DNA from: Sacculina carcini
Lineage: Eukaryota > Arthropoda > Thecostraca > Sacculinidae
DNA: 64,000 nucleotides
Assembly: GCA_916048095.2 (NCBI GenBank)
Contig: OU696584.1
Location: 2,251,317 to 2,315,316, forward strand
Reading direction: 5' to 3'
The position numbers and the translations under genes were made by a program. Below the pieces are notes generated by a model, which did not search any database, had not been told where the DNA came from, and worked only from the letters and a program-made list of their open reading frames with translations. This document shows, in pieces, positions 30,906-42,455 of this stretch (its first letter is position 1; every line of letters starts with the position of its first letter).

Positions 30906-31860
30906 GCATTCTTTGTTTGACATTGGTGAAATGCTGCTGGACTCCATCGACAATAATCGACTTTCTCGGCTTTCGACTTCACCAAGGGTCCACGGTGACT
31001 ATCGACGTCAATCCGGCCACAAAGTTTCAACTACGACACGCGTGTAGCATCGCGCTGCCCAACCTTTCGTCTGGCGACGGCCCGTCGCCGGGTACATTTC
31101 ATTTTTGTGTCGCACCATGCGGTTGCCCACGACCTACGCGGCTCTGGCGCTTTACCAGCCGCAACGATTAGCACGTGCGACACCAATGATGGCAAACATC
31201 GGCCCGGTACAACCGCCACCAGCCATTGACTGCATCGTGGCTACCGATACATCACAACACGCTCTGGGCCTGGCTACGCCATCCCAATCATGGACACAGC
31301 CTCACACCAACAGCCCTCACATCTACGAGGCTGAGCAGCGGGCAGCCTTGTGGGGCTTAGCGGCAGCCTAACTCAGCGGCTACAGTATGCCCCTCATCTT
31401 AACCGATAACGTAGGAGTATTATTCAATCTCAGCCGGCGACGCGTAAGTCCCGCGCTATTGCCCTTCGTGAATCGATTTGCGTTTCAACGCCCCTTTCGC
31501 ATGGCTTACGTTCCGACAGCTTGGAACCCGGCTGACGCCCCGTCACGCCGTATAACAATTACGCCACTCAGTGGCGATAGGCCGTTGGCCCGCCAACGGA
31601 GTGGCGTCAGTCCAGTTCCAGAGCTAGAGCGGGCCAGACCGCCGTGCGAAAGGTGGCACCCGCCATGATTATACACTACGACACACACACACCTGTTGTC
31701 TATCATATACTTACTTTTCGCTATGCTTACAATGCCTATGATGTATCTACTGTGTGTTTGCCATGTTCCTTCGGTTTCGTTGCCTACTGATTGATCATGT
31801 GGACATTATTACATTTGTACAATGACGGCTACTTGCCAATAAACGTTGCCTGGAATAAAA
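30906..31860 (+). pseudogene. RNase-H-like retroelement relic (DIRS- or LTR-type)
   Basis: A GC-rich island unlike its flanks. It encodes FLGFRLHQGSTVTIDVNP, DCIVATDTSQHALGLATP, YEAEQRAALWGLAAA, LILTDNVGVLFNLSRR and YVPTAWNPADAPSR. This is the order of an RT end plus RNase H, with candidate acidic residues (ATDTS, YEAEQ, LTDN). The NPAD-PSR ending recalls DIRS-like or other tyrosine-recombinase retroelements, but no recombinase is seen, so the family is open. A polyadenylation-type aataaa occurs at about 31838. Broken, several breaks. Confidence 0.6.
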
Positions 31861-31954
31861 AATAATACACACATACTGAAACACACACCCACACTGAAAC
31901 ACACACACTGAAACACACACACTGAAACACACATACTGAAACACACATACACTG

Positions 31955-31998
<44 letters not shown>

Positions 31999-32038
31999 AA
32001 ACACACACACACACACACAAACAATGAAACAAACACTG

Positions 32039-32071
<33 letters not shown>

Positions 32072-32120
32072 GAAACAAACACTGAAACACGCACATACAC
32101 ACAATGAAACACACACACTG

Positions 32121-32159
<39 letters not shown>

Positions 32160-32265
32160 GAAACAAACATACTGAAACACACACACACACGCACACACAC
32201 AAACTGAAACACACACCCATACTGAAACACGCACACTGAAACACACACACTGAAACACACACGTC
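31861..32265. repeat. CA/TGAAA minisatellite array 3
   Basis: Same composition and unit order as 10830-11300 (acacaatgaaacaaacactg, acacacccacactgaaac). Ends where the Gypsy-2 LTR begins. Confidence 0.85.
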
Positions 32266-32271
32266 ACACGT

Positions 32272-32530
32272 CAGGCGTCACACGTCACAATGTTAAAGTA
32301 CGCCGACCAATCAGCACACAGTACTCGAGTCACGTGACAAGCCAAGTCACATGAGCCATACGCACACTTGAACATATACACGCACATACACGGTAACTCG
32401 CATTCATGGAAAAGAGCAGGCACACCATTCGCGCACTTGAACATACACATACAGGCAGACATACAGGTACACCTACGCAGTTACACGATTTCATCACACT
32501 GTACATACACATTACGAATACCTATTACAT
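32272..32530 (-). repeat. Gypsy-2 3' LTR
   Basis: Begins caggcgtcacacgtcacaat, includes gagtcacgtgacaag (an E-box-like CACGTG), and ends near gaatacctattacat. About 95% identical to 35721-35979. Confidence 0.85.
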
Positions 32531-32628
32531 GCCCCCATGGTGTTCACACCAATCAAATACAATACATGATCGAACCAATACAGCGGCAACAAAAATCTAC
32601 ATATGATACAGGCAATCAATGATTAACA

Positions 32629-34272
32629 CTAGTGCATAATATAGTCACGGTGCCAGGCAGGAGCTCTTCTCTGTCGTGTAGGGCGGCTGAGACTCACCGA
32701 TTCACTGGCTTCTGCAGACACAGCATCACCGTCGTCGCCGCTACGAGGTCTCAGGTCGCGCACGTGACGCAACATGCTGTCCACCTCGACCACCTGGTCA
32801 GACGCCACCGCCGTAACACGACCCTCGACAGACGGCTGAGTGCACCTCGTACCACTGTTGCGCACCCACACTGGATCACCGGTGTCAAATACATCAACTG
32901 TCTGACGTGGCGTCATACACGCTCCCTGTTCGCCCACAATATCACGCCATTGATAGTTGTGCAGTACGTGTGCTGGCTTTCCCTTGCGGTCACTGGAAGG
33001 ACTCGTATTAAACAGATGCACAGCTTCACCCATGGAAGAATTCTTGCGAGCAGCAATCACCTTCACAGTGCGGTGATTCCTTTCTATAATACCATTGCCA
33101 CTGGGTCTGTACGCCGCTTGAAATCGCACCTCAATACTCCACTTTGCTGCAAATGATAGAAACTGCTGACTTCTGAATATAGTCGCATTGTCACACAATA
33201 GTTGAGTGGGGAAACCTCGCTCAAGCAACACCTCTTCAAGGTGTCTCGTTATATTATCAGAGTCGGATCGCCTCAGCAATCGCCACAAAGAAAATCTTGG
33301 TGGTCCACAGCCAATCACGGACAGATATTCTTGACCTTGAAAGTGTGTGACGTCTAGAGCGAATCTGTGCCATATCTCTCCAACTGATAGCTCACCTCTT
33401 GGCCATTTTCGCGGGGCAGGATCGATTGATTGGCAAGTGTTACAACTGGCCACCACGTTTTTCACTTGTCTTCTGGATACCGTATCTCGATCGTCTTCCG
33501 GATATCGTATCATATCTCCATTCTTTCTCGACACTCTCGGAGCAAGCACACGAGCACCATCTCTAAGGTTCGTTTTCTTGCTCACCAAACCATATTTTTC
33601 TAGATGACCACGCACCTTTTCCGCGCTGACTACATTGAGGTCAACAAAAATATCATCCAGATATGCGGAAGTCCCTGCGCTCGCACACTCGTCTTGCTTC
33701 AACACATAATCCAGTATTGTCTGCAGAACGGCGGGTGCCACACTCAGACCGAAACCCATCCTCGTTAAGCAGTATCCCTTGCCGTAAAATATCACTGTCT
33801 GATATGACCACAACTCCTTTTCGAAGTGAATTTGCAGATATGCCTTTTCCAAGTCCAGCAATGCTGCATTACTGCCAGGACGCCGCCACTGGCGCAGCTT
33901 ATTTGCACACACCTCAGCGGACCCTGTGTACGATGTGATGTGGTCGTTCAGCTCCCTGAAATCACACACGGGCCGGACTTTGTTCTTATTGGGCTGAATA
34001 ACCGCCATGAGGGGGATTAAGCCTTTTGGAGGACCCATCTCCTGCTCATCGTACTCTCTTAGCCAGCCATTGTTTATCCACTTCTGAATTTCGTCTTCAT
34101 ACTCACGACGAGCACACTGCTTCACATTGTACGTAGCTACTCTGTTATGAAGGTAGTCAGGCTCAGTGGACCGCCATTTCCATGCAGCTTTCCATGTGAG
34201 ATGTTGTTCGTCAAAACAAACTGAAAAATCCTTCTGTTCCAACAATACACTCCTGGGTGCCGTAATCACCAA
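32629..34272 (-). pseudogene. Gypsy-2 pol: RT and integrase
   Basis: Long frame with RT motifs (VRPVCDFRELND, LLDLEKAYLQIHF, GYCLTRMGFGLSVAP, SAYLDDIFVD) and an integrase (CNTCQSIDP, FALDVTHFQG, LLCDNATIF, NGIIERNHRTVK), then a linker domain (DPVWVRNSGTRC). Gypsy order RT before integrase. A fossil part; not autonomous as seen. Confidence 0.9.
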
Positions 34273-34341
34273 TCCTGCAGCTGGCTCTATCAGAGACTGG
34301 CTTGTACACTGTCGGTGTGAATCGGTGGGTCCAAACTTGAC

Positions 34342-34722
34342 CTACCCATCTCCATTCACTGCGACACCACCAAAAGATCTTACACCATTCATACCAAGAA
34401 CAAAATTGTAATGCAAGGGACGAAAATTTACAAGAATAGCTTCAACAATAACTACACGAGCAAATGCGTTTCGCAGTCGCACACTTGTCACACCTTCACA
34501 TGCTTGTCTTGACCCGTTGATCAGAACTAGATTAGTATATGCCTTAGATCGCTCTCTACATAGTGCAGCGTATATCAAACATTTACTGCAGCCAGTATCA
34601 ACCAAAACATCACAATGCACACCATCGACACGCATGTGCGCCGTAGGAGCGGAGACGCTCAGTGATGCCGCGGAGAAGGAGCCGGCGTATTCGCTGCTTC
34701 TCCATTGTCGTTTCCCGGACAT
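34342..34722 (-). pseudogene. Gypsy-2 protease
   Basis: Retropepsin-like segment with VHCDVLVDTGCSKCLIYAA as the active-site loop. It lies between gag and RT. Confidence 0.8.
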
Positions 34723-35585
34723 CTTGAGCTGACATGACCGGTCTCACCACATCGGTAACATCGCACTACACGGGTGTTACCATCTTTGATCAATCTTTGA
34801 TCATTTTCGATGTTTCTGCGAAAAGATCCGGCGTATCCCCTGGCAAAATGGCCTGATTCTCCGCACTTGAAGCAGATTACATCTCGACTTGGGCGATTTG
34901 TACGGCTCCCGGCTGATGCTTTGCCAACTGTGTAAGCTGCTACATTGCTTGTACGGCAATTATCTGCAACAAGCATTCTTGCTCTCTCCAACAACTGATG
35001 CAAGCTGAGAGTCTCTATCCTTGTACTGTCTCTCAGAGATGACCTCACGTACTCAGGTAACCCAAAAAGAAATGCTCGTGATATTGTTTTTTCGCTCATG
35101 CCTCCCGCAATTTGAGCAAGCCTTTTCATGTCTGCCAGATATGTATCCACTGATTCGCACGGCTGCAAACGACGACGCTGCAGCAGCTCGTACGCTGTGA
35201 GCAAATCGACATCAAAAGCGTCGCGCAATGTCTTCTCCACTGTTTCGATGTCAAGCTTGTCGTTCTCGGGAATCTGATCATACACTTTGTATGCGTGACC
35301 AAATAGTCTCAATGGTACAACTGAAACCAGGTCCCGCACTCCATGCAGACGACAGGTCCACTTGAGACGACTCAGCCACTCTGATACGTTTTCACCGACG
35401 TCACCACGAAATTCCGGAATCAACTTCACATCGAAGGACGACTGGACATGCAGAGGAGACATCGATTTGTCGATAGACATCGCGATGATTATGGCCGAAA
35501 GAGCTTGTAGCGTAAATAGAGATGTATTCAATGAAGATGAGGACGACGATGAAATGATAGCACTGAAATGCACTTTTGAAAACAA
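34659..35585 (-). pseudogene. Gypsy-2 gag
   Basis: Capsid-like region with EFRGDVGENVSEWLSRLKW and a downstream helical domain (LLTAYELLQRRRLQPCESVD), then two knuckles, CFKCGESGHFARG and CYRCGETGHVSSRC. It overlaps the protease frame at its end. The frame looks whole apart from diverged knuckle positions. Confidence 0.88.
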
Positions 35586-35720
35586 AACTTATAATAAACA
35601 ATAAACACTTTGTGGCCTCGCACCAATCACAATTACAAATACACCACCAACACACGAACACCGCCAACACCGCCACAACGCCAAGACCAGACTGCTTGTA
35701 GCTCGCTTCAGCCACACGCA

Positions 35721-35979
35721 CAGGCGTCACACGTCACAATGTCAAAGTACACCGACCAATCAACACACAGTACTCGAGTCACGTGACAAGCCAAGTTACA
35801 TGAGCCATACGCACACTTGAACATATACACGCACATACACGGTAACTCGCATTCATGGAAAAGAGCAGGCACACCATTCGCGCACTTGAACATACACATA
35901 CATACAGACATACAAACACACCTACGCGGTTACACGATTTCATCACACTGTACATACACAGTACGAATACATATTACAT
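35721..35979 (-). repeat. Gypsy-2 5' LTR
   Basis: Partner of 32272-32530, about 5% diverged. It ends against a TA-rich stretch at 35980. Confidence 0.85.
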
Positions 35980-35992
35980 ATATATATATATT

Positions 35993-36225
35993 TAAACCCG
36001 CACGTCGTGCGGAGCAGTTCATAATATGAAATTCATATTCAATCTATAAAATAAAATGAATACAAATATAAAAGTAAAAAATTTAACCTGTAAATATGCT
36101 AACCAATAGAGATGTCTAAATGTGAATATTTTCATTTTAATTTTGACAAAATGTCCCTCGATCCGGCCCATATATGAACCTGCCCGTTGTGCGGAATAAT
36201 TCAGAACACAAACACGTAACAAACA
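35993..36225 (+). repeat. CCCGCCCGT-motif repeat, copy 3
   Basis: aaacccgcacgtcgtgcgg at 35995, an A/T-rich middle with attcaatctataaaataaaat, and a second motif at about 36178 (gaacctgcccgttgtgcgg) followed by acacgtaacaaacaatga. LINE-F starts at this point. Confidence 0.7.
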
Positions 36226-38136
36226 ATGAAATTAATGAAAACAATGTGTGTACCCACGGTCAGGTTTGCACGAAAATATCCTCAATGGTTCGACAAAAGT
36301 CTGAAAAATGGCATTAGAATGAAGAACAGCACGCGTGAGTTCTACAGGCGTTACATAGGCCCGATGGCTTACGCACTGTACTCCGTAAAACGCAAGAGGT
36401 TGAAAAATCTAATGACGGATAAATATAAAAACCACTTGATTAAAATGGTTAACTGCTTCCGAGACAACCCTAAAAGAATGTATTCTTTCATCCGCACAGT
36501 GAGTTAAAGTGTGGGCAGCAGTTCGATTCCTGACATTGTTTACAAGGATGAAACGGCAGACTGTGACCTGGAAAAAGCAAAACTCCTAAACAAATTTTTC
36601 GCGGATAAATTCACTGAACGCAGCACAGGACCACTCCCAAGCATCTCAAACTTCCGCGCCGATACGCTGCATCACATAGAAACATCGGAGGAGGAGGTGA
36701 AGCAGCGTCTTCAGGACGTGAGTGCTTACAAAGCGTGCGGCTCTGATGGCATCAGTGGTCGCATTGTGCGAGAGTGTGCAGCAGAGTTCGCTGTCCCATT
36801 GAGCAAGATTTTCCAAATCTGTCTCAACACTGGCGTTTTCCCTAGCACTTGGAAGGACGCTAATGTAATCCCCGTTGCAAAGAAGGGTGACCGCAAGCAG
36901 GCAACTAACTATCGCTCCATAAGCCTGTTGCCTGTGTTTGCCAAAGTACTTGAGGAGATTGTAAAAGCGCGTCTGCTAAGTCATGTTCTGCCGGCGATTT
37001 CGAAGAACCAGCATGGTTGCCGCCCAGGGCGTTCTTGTGTCACCAATCTGGCCGCGTTGGTGAGCTTTGCCGGAGACGCAATCGACGCGAAAACTCAGCG
37101 GAACGTTCTATACACGGACTTCTCGTCAGCATTCCAGAGTGTTGACCATCGTATGCTGCTCCACAAGCTATCCGAAGCGTATGACGTCAAAGGCTCGCTA
37201 CATGATTTACTGAGATCCTATCTCACGGGACGCCGGCAAAGAGTGCTGGTGAACGGAGTGTCATCACCGTGGTCGCAGGTAACCAGTGGAGTGCCGAAGG
37301 GGTCTGTTCTAAGCCCCCTCCTGTTCATCATCTACGTGAACGATTTGGCTGAGAAATTGGGCACATCAGCACTACTATACGCAGATGGCGTAAAGCTTTT
37401 CCGGACGGTCAAGGCGAGCAACGACTATGAGAGTCTGCAAGAGCAGCTCAACACTCTGTGTGAGTGGTGTGAAAAGTGGGGTCTCAAACTGAACCCTGCA
37501 AAATGCTCACACTTGTGTATCACGCTGAAAAAGAAGCCAGTTGAGTTCACCTACACGATAGGCTGCGACACAGTGCAAAAGGTGAACACTACACGTGACC
37601 TGGGGGTCGTCATTGACTCCAAGCTCACCTTTGCACAACACATTGATAGCGTCGCTCGCATATCCAATCGCTCACTTGGTGTGCTCACCAGATGCTTGCA
37701 AGGTCTACCACGGAACTTCGACTCTCGAAGCCTGATTGCCGCCTATTGTTCGAATATGCGGTCGACCATCGAGTACGCCAGTGTGATTTGGGCAGGCGCA
37801 GCACCAACGCACACACAGAGGCTGCAGCTGATACAGAACAGATTCCTCCGCACACTCAAGTACCTGCAGGCCAATCGAACTGAGATGAATCACACCAAAC
37901 TCCAGTCAATGTACGGCCTCCAATCACTTGACATTCGCAGGCGATGGCTCGACGTCGCGTTTCTTTATTACCTAATGAAAAACAGACTCGACTCTCCGCA
38001 GCTGCTGTCACGAGTCGGATGGAGAGTACCAAGACCAGGTGTGCGACCCCGGGACCCCCTGCACATACCACCAACGCGCATCGTGGTCACTGGTAAATTT
38101 GGCACGCTCCATTGCCTCTATACTACAACAAGCTAG
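36226..38136 (+). pseudogene. LINE-F reverse transcriptase with a changed catalytic motif
   Basis: Linker (WFDKSLKNGIRMKN, YALYSVKRKRLKNL), one in-frame TAA at 36505-36507, then the RT: YKACGSDGISGRIV, NYRSISLLPVFAK, YTDFSSAFQSVDH, GVPKGSVLSPLLF and YADGVKLF at about 37378. The second catalytic Asp of YADD is Gly (GGC at 37387-37389), which should abolish polymerisation. VPQG reads VPKG. After the RT come TRDLGVVIDSKLTF and the C-terminal LDIRRRWLDVAFLYYL block. Except for these changes the frame is open for 540 codons. Confidence 0.9.
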
Positions 38137-38352
38137 TGAATAATTAGCCCGGTATAGACATCCTTAATGTCAGTCGTTCTGCACTTCGCAAAGTCTGTTT
38201 TTAATATTGACTTTTTATATATACATATTTTTTTTAAGTTTTAGAATCTTATATTTGCTATTCGCTTTCGTGAATTGTATTATGTGTACTCCGCCTATAA
38301 TTGGGATGTCATCCTGTTGGTTGGTGTGAATAAAAACAAAACAAAACAAAAC
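36226..38352 (+). mobile_element. LINE-F: 5'-truncated LINE with AAAAC tail
   Basis: Coding part 36226-38136, a 3' UTR (38137-38325) and a tail of four AAAAC units (38331-38352). It is flanked on both sides by copies of the CCCGCCCGT-motif repeat, so it probably inserted into a cluster of them. The endonuclease is missing. Confidence 0.85.
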
Positions 38353-38365
38353 GAATTCTAGCTGG

Positions 38366-38707
38366 TAAACCCTCCCGTCGTGCGGAACAATTCATACTAT
38401 TAAATTTGTATTTAATTCATAAGATAAATGGAATATGAATTAAAAAAGAAAAGAGTAAACCCATAAAAAAATACATTTCTATATTTTTGTATTTATTTTG
38501 ACAAAATAGTTTGCCTGAACCGTCTCACATTTAATCCTGCCCGTCGTGCTGAATATTTCAGAACTCAGACACGAAACAATGAAAAATGACCATGACCAAA
38601 CAATGACCAAACTTTTTCATCATAATGTTTCCAAAATATATTTATAACTTATTATCACCATCTAACATTTAAACCCGCCCGTTGTGCGGAACAAATATTA
38701 TATAATT
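38366..38707 (+). repeat. CCCGCCCGT-motif repeats, copies 4 and 5
   Basis: Three motifs in a row: aaaccctcccgtcgtgcgg (38371), aatcctgcccgtcgtgctg (38533, followed by agacacgaaacaatga) and aaacccgcccgttgtgcgg (38670). Spacings are about 160 and 140 bp, with A/T-rich DNA between. It ends at the Gypsy-3 LTR. Confidence 0.7.
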
Positions 38708-39064
38708 TTTGGCGTTAGTTTGGACGCCACTGAACGTTGTAGAACGTTCGAGTGACGTTGTTGTCGAGTGGCGTGCGGTGTGACATCATAGCGGTTCACT
38801 TGAGTCGAGTGGTGCGAGGACGTGACGTCGCACGTTACTGCGCGTTGATTGGCCGTGACTTGAGCCTAGTGCCGGAGGCGTGTATCAGCTGGCGTGTGTG
38901 AAGCTGGCTTTGCGAGCGGTCGAGCGTCATTCGGTTGGTGGCCTGTGCTTTGTAAGCATCGTTGCCGTGTCTGGATACGATATTCGCTGTGTGGACGAGT
39001 TCTCGTCGTGTGCGCGGGTTTTTCCTGCGCGAGAGGTAAGAGGGTTTTGCCCGATTACTTAACA
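38708..39064 (+). repeat. Gypsy-3 5' LTR
   Basis: 357 bp, related to the 313 bp Gypsy-1 LTR over most of its length. The heat-shock-type element is at 38732-38749 with one mismatch. Confidence 0.9.
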
Positions 39065-39079
39065 AGCCATTTCGGCCAT

Positions 39080-40156
39080 ATGGCTGAGGCCGTTGGCGGG
39101 GGCAAACGCGAGCTTGTCGAAGGGGGTTCCGGTAGCGAATCCGACGACTTCGGTCAGGAGGGTCAGAGACCAGAGCAGGGGGCCGCAGGACCCGTGGTAG
39201 ATGTTGGCCAGTTGGTCAACATCTTAATGCAGGTCCGAGGGCCGATCCTTGACAGGATAGGGCGGGCTCTACCGAGTTTCGGTGGTGACGTCACTCTTGA
39301 CGTCACTGAGTGACTGACCGAATTTGAGCGGCTATGCCGTGTCCAGCAGGTTGACCCTTGCGAAATGGTCGACCATATGCTGGATGGGAGCGCGCGCCGG
39401 CTCTACCGGCGCATGCTCGTGGGCGACGCCTCACAGTGGGCCGTGGTGAAAGCCACGCTGGTCGCCGAGTTCGGCGTGCCTCGCCAAGAGGCGTGGAGGC
39501 GTTTCTCGACTCGTCAGTTTCGATCTGGCGAGTCAGTGGACGCCTTTGTGGACAACCTAGAGCGTCTAGGTCGCCGTGTAGGGTTGACACCCGAGAGCTT
39601 GGCGTTCCGCGTCAAGTTTTATGAGGGCATACCCGACTCAATCTATGAGTGGGCTATAGCGAAAGAGGGGGCCGTCACCTCCGAGTTTGACAGCGTGCTG
39701 TCGGCGGTGCGCGCCAGAATTGGTGCGCGTAGGGCCGCTGCAGCCAGAAACCGCCCCTCTGGGGTGGTGGCTGCATCTAGGCAGCGAGTCAGCTACGCTC
39801 AAGTAGCGAGCAGCTCGAGGGACCGCTCTCCTGTTCCTCAAGCGTCGTACGAGCGAGACGGCTCTGTGTCTCGGTGGGCGGGCCGTCCGGAGCACCCTTC
39901 TGCGCGCTCTTCTGCTCGCTCTTCTGCGCGCCGGATGCTCCGCTGTTACCGATGTAGCGGCGACTATCTGGTCCGCGAGGGCCCGGGAGCGCAATGCTAC
40001 CGGTGTGGCAAGCACGGGCATTTCGCTAGTGATTGCGATGAGCCGGCGTCGACGTCGACGTTACGCCGCTCGCGGGTTCGGACGAGCTCGCATTTTCACG
40101 CGGAGGGCGCAGCACGGGGCGCAGCGTCCTCCGACATGGAAGACGACCGCAATTAA
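39080..40156 (+). pseudogene. Gypsy-3 gag
   Basis: ATG 39080 lies 15 nt after the LTR, as in Gypsy-1. It carries the HMLDGSARRLYRRML block, a helical region (VDAFVDNLERLGRR) and knuckles CYRCSGDYLVREG and CYRCGKHGHFASDC. Broken. Confidence 0.85.
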
Positions 40157-42398
40157 GCGGCGGCCCCTGTTAAGGGGCGACGGTGAGTCCCTGCTCTGCG
40201 CGTGGACTCATCAGCGGAGCACATTTGATGCGTCGGGCCCGCCGGGCGATTCGAGGGACGGCCGGTGTATTGACTTCGCGTCGCATGCCGGTCGTTGAAG
40301 CTGTTCTCAACGGTCGTTGCTCCCGGTGTCTGGTTGACACGGGAAGTGAGTGCACAATTGTCAGTGCACGGTTGGTGGCGGGTTCACTTTCCCGTCCGGG
40401 ACGACCGTGAATCACAGCGGATGGTAGGACTTCTCATGAGACGACGTCCTGTGATGTAGTAATAGGGCTACAGGGACACTGTTTTAGAGTTTCCGGGCTC
40501 GTAGTGAAAGGATTATAAAACCTTGGAGTGGAGTGCCTCCTGGGCAACGACGCTATTGACCATATGGGAGGCATGACAGTGAAGAGGGTGCTGACTCTAT
40601 ATACACCGTTGAGTGAGGGAAACCTTACCCCGAGGGGTGCTGTCGTGCACCGGCGCGTAAGTGTGTGACTAATAAATCGACGAAGTGTGTGAGGTATATG
40701 TTGGCTGGTTCCACGGATAGTCCGCAGCCGCTGGAAGTTGTCCACAAGGACTTCGTAGCGGCACGCTGGCGCTTGGCGTGGTGGTCGAGGTGGACGGCTG
40801 CATCGTTGAAGATGCTACTTGGCTCCGTAAGAAGACCGACGTCCTACACATCAATGTGTCCGAACTGGAGGCAGTCGGTCTTGGCATCAATATAGGGATT
40901 TCGTGGGGGTTCAAGACGTTTACCGTCGCGACAGACTTGAGGACAGTGCTTAGTTGGATGGACAGCACGGAGAATGAAGCTGATCAGATGACCAGGGTGG
41001 CCAAGAAGTGGCTTGTTCATCGTGACGCTGGTGAGAAGGAGGTGGCAATATCAGCAGCTATTGCTACGAAGAAGAAGAAGAGTATCAAGGACACTGTTTG
41101 GGCGGCTCATCTGCCCCATCATTTAGGTGTCGAGAGGACGTTGTACCTGGGTCAACAATTGCGGAGTGACTTGACGAGAGGCCATGTGAAGGCGGAGTTA
41201 GCTGGATGCGAGGCTTGTCAACATATTGATCCAGCGGTGAGAGAGGAGAGCCTCGTAGGTCAGGGTAGTCTGGCCGTGGACAGGGATTGGTATCGAGTGG
41301 CAGCGGACGTCACTTATTACGATGCCGGCGTTTACCTGTCGATGGTGGATTGTGGTCCATCACATCTTGCCGTATGGCGCAGATTGCCGAATGAGACGGC
41401 GTTGTGCATTATAGCTCAGTTGCGGCAGATTGTGATTGAGCGTGGGCCGTTTGGGGAGCTGTCACTGGACAACTCGACGGCGTTCCGGTCGGCGGCGATG
41501 GAGCAGTTCGCCGACGAGTGGTGCATTTATTTGTGATTCCGAGCCGCATACGCCCCGGGCGGTAACGGGATCGTGGAGCGAAATCACCGTACGATCAATA
41601 GGATCGCAGCGAGGGGACATATTTCCCCGGAGGAGGCGACGTTCTGGTACAACGTGACGCCGCGCAAAGAGGCTCACGTGAGCACTATTCCCTCGAGGTG
41701 TATTTTCAGATACGAGTGGCGGCTTCTATTTGAGACCGGCCCCAGGGACGCTGATGACCAGACAGCAGCGTTTGCCGTTGGTGACGAGGTGTGGGTGAAA
41801 CCACCGATCCCGTCATGTACAACACCGTGGACCCTCGGGAAGGTGACCAGGGTCGTCTCAAAGCACGTTGTGTGCGTAGATGGCATGCCGCGCCATGTGC
41901 GCGACCTGCGCAAGCGTCGCTGTGCCGGCCATAGTGGAGCCATAGACGAGACCGGCACTCATGGCGACGAGGAACCGACCAGCGGCGGTTGGGATGTGGA
42001 TGCGACCGGCAATCGCGGAGATGTGGAGCCACCCGGCCGAGCCACCCGGCGGAGCCACCCGGCGGAGCCACCTGGAGTAGCTTGGACCTGAGCGGTGATG
42101 GCGGACGGGACGAGGCGGCCGATGTCCCGGTGGTGACAGAATACCTGACAGCCTGCCACCTGAGCGACTGGTTATTTGCGAGGGCGTGGATGCGGGCCGT
42201 GTGTCGGTGGAGCAGGAACCTGGTGAGCATTCAGAGGACATGAGTGTACATACTGCTCGAGAGAATGTCGGAGAGGGCGTCGCGGCTGAGAGAGTCGAGG
42301 ATGAGGCTGCAGTCGAGCAGCCGAGGCGGTCAACGAGGAGACGTCGACCGCCGGCATGGTTAAACGAGTACGTGTGTCTATCCGATGATGGAGTTTAA
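40157..42398 (+). pseudogene. Gypsy-3 pol: protease, RNase H, integrase
   Basis: Protease CLVDTGSECTIV, RNase H HINVSELEAV, integrase DVTYYDAG, LSLDNSTAF, GNGIVERNHRTIN and the linker block VGDEVWVKPP, then an acidic C-terminus with a short repeat of HPAEPP-type residues. No RT motifs. Broken at several places. Confidence 0.85.
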
Positions 42399-42455
42399 TC
42401 GTGCGTGTGTGCCAGCGTGTTTGTTGTGAGCGTTCAGGTGAAAAGCTGGGGGAGA

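Larger units (their letters stand above)
32272..35979 (-). mobile_element. Gypsy-2: LTR element
   Basis: Minus-strand LTR retrotransposon fossil with LTRs of about 259 bp at 32272-32530 and 35721-35979 that differ at roughly a dozen sites (about 5%), so older than Gypsy-1. Parts: gag with CCHC knuckles, protease, RT, integrase. RNase H is not among the parts seen here, whereas close relatives of its RT occur with RNase H in the U blocks. Broken, about two or three breaks. A TGGCTGAAGCGAGC-type primer-binding candidate follows the 5' LTR. Confidence 0.9.
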
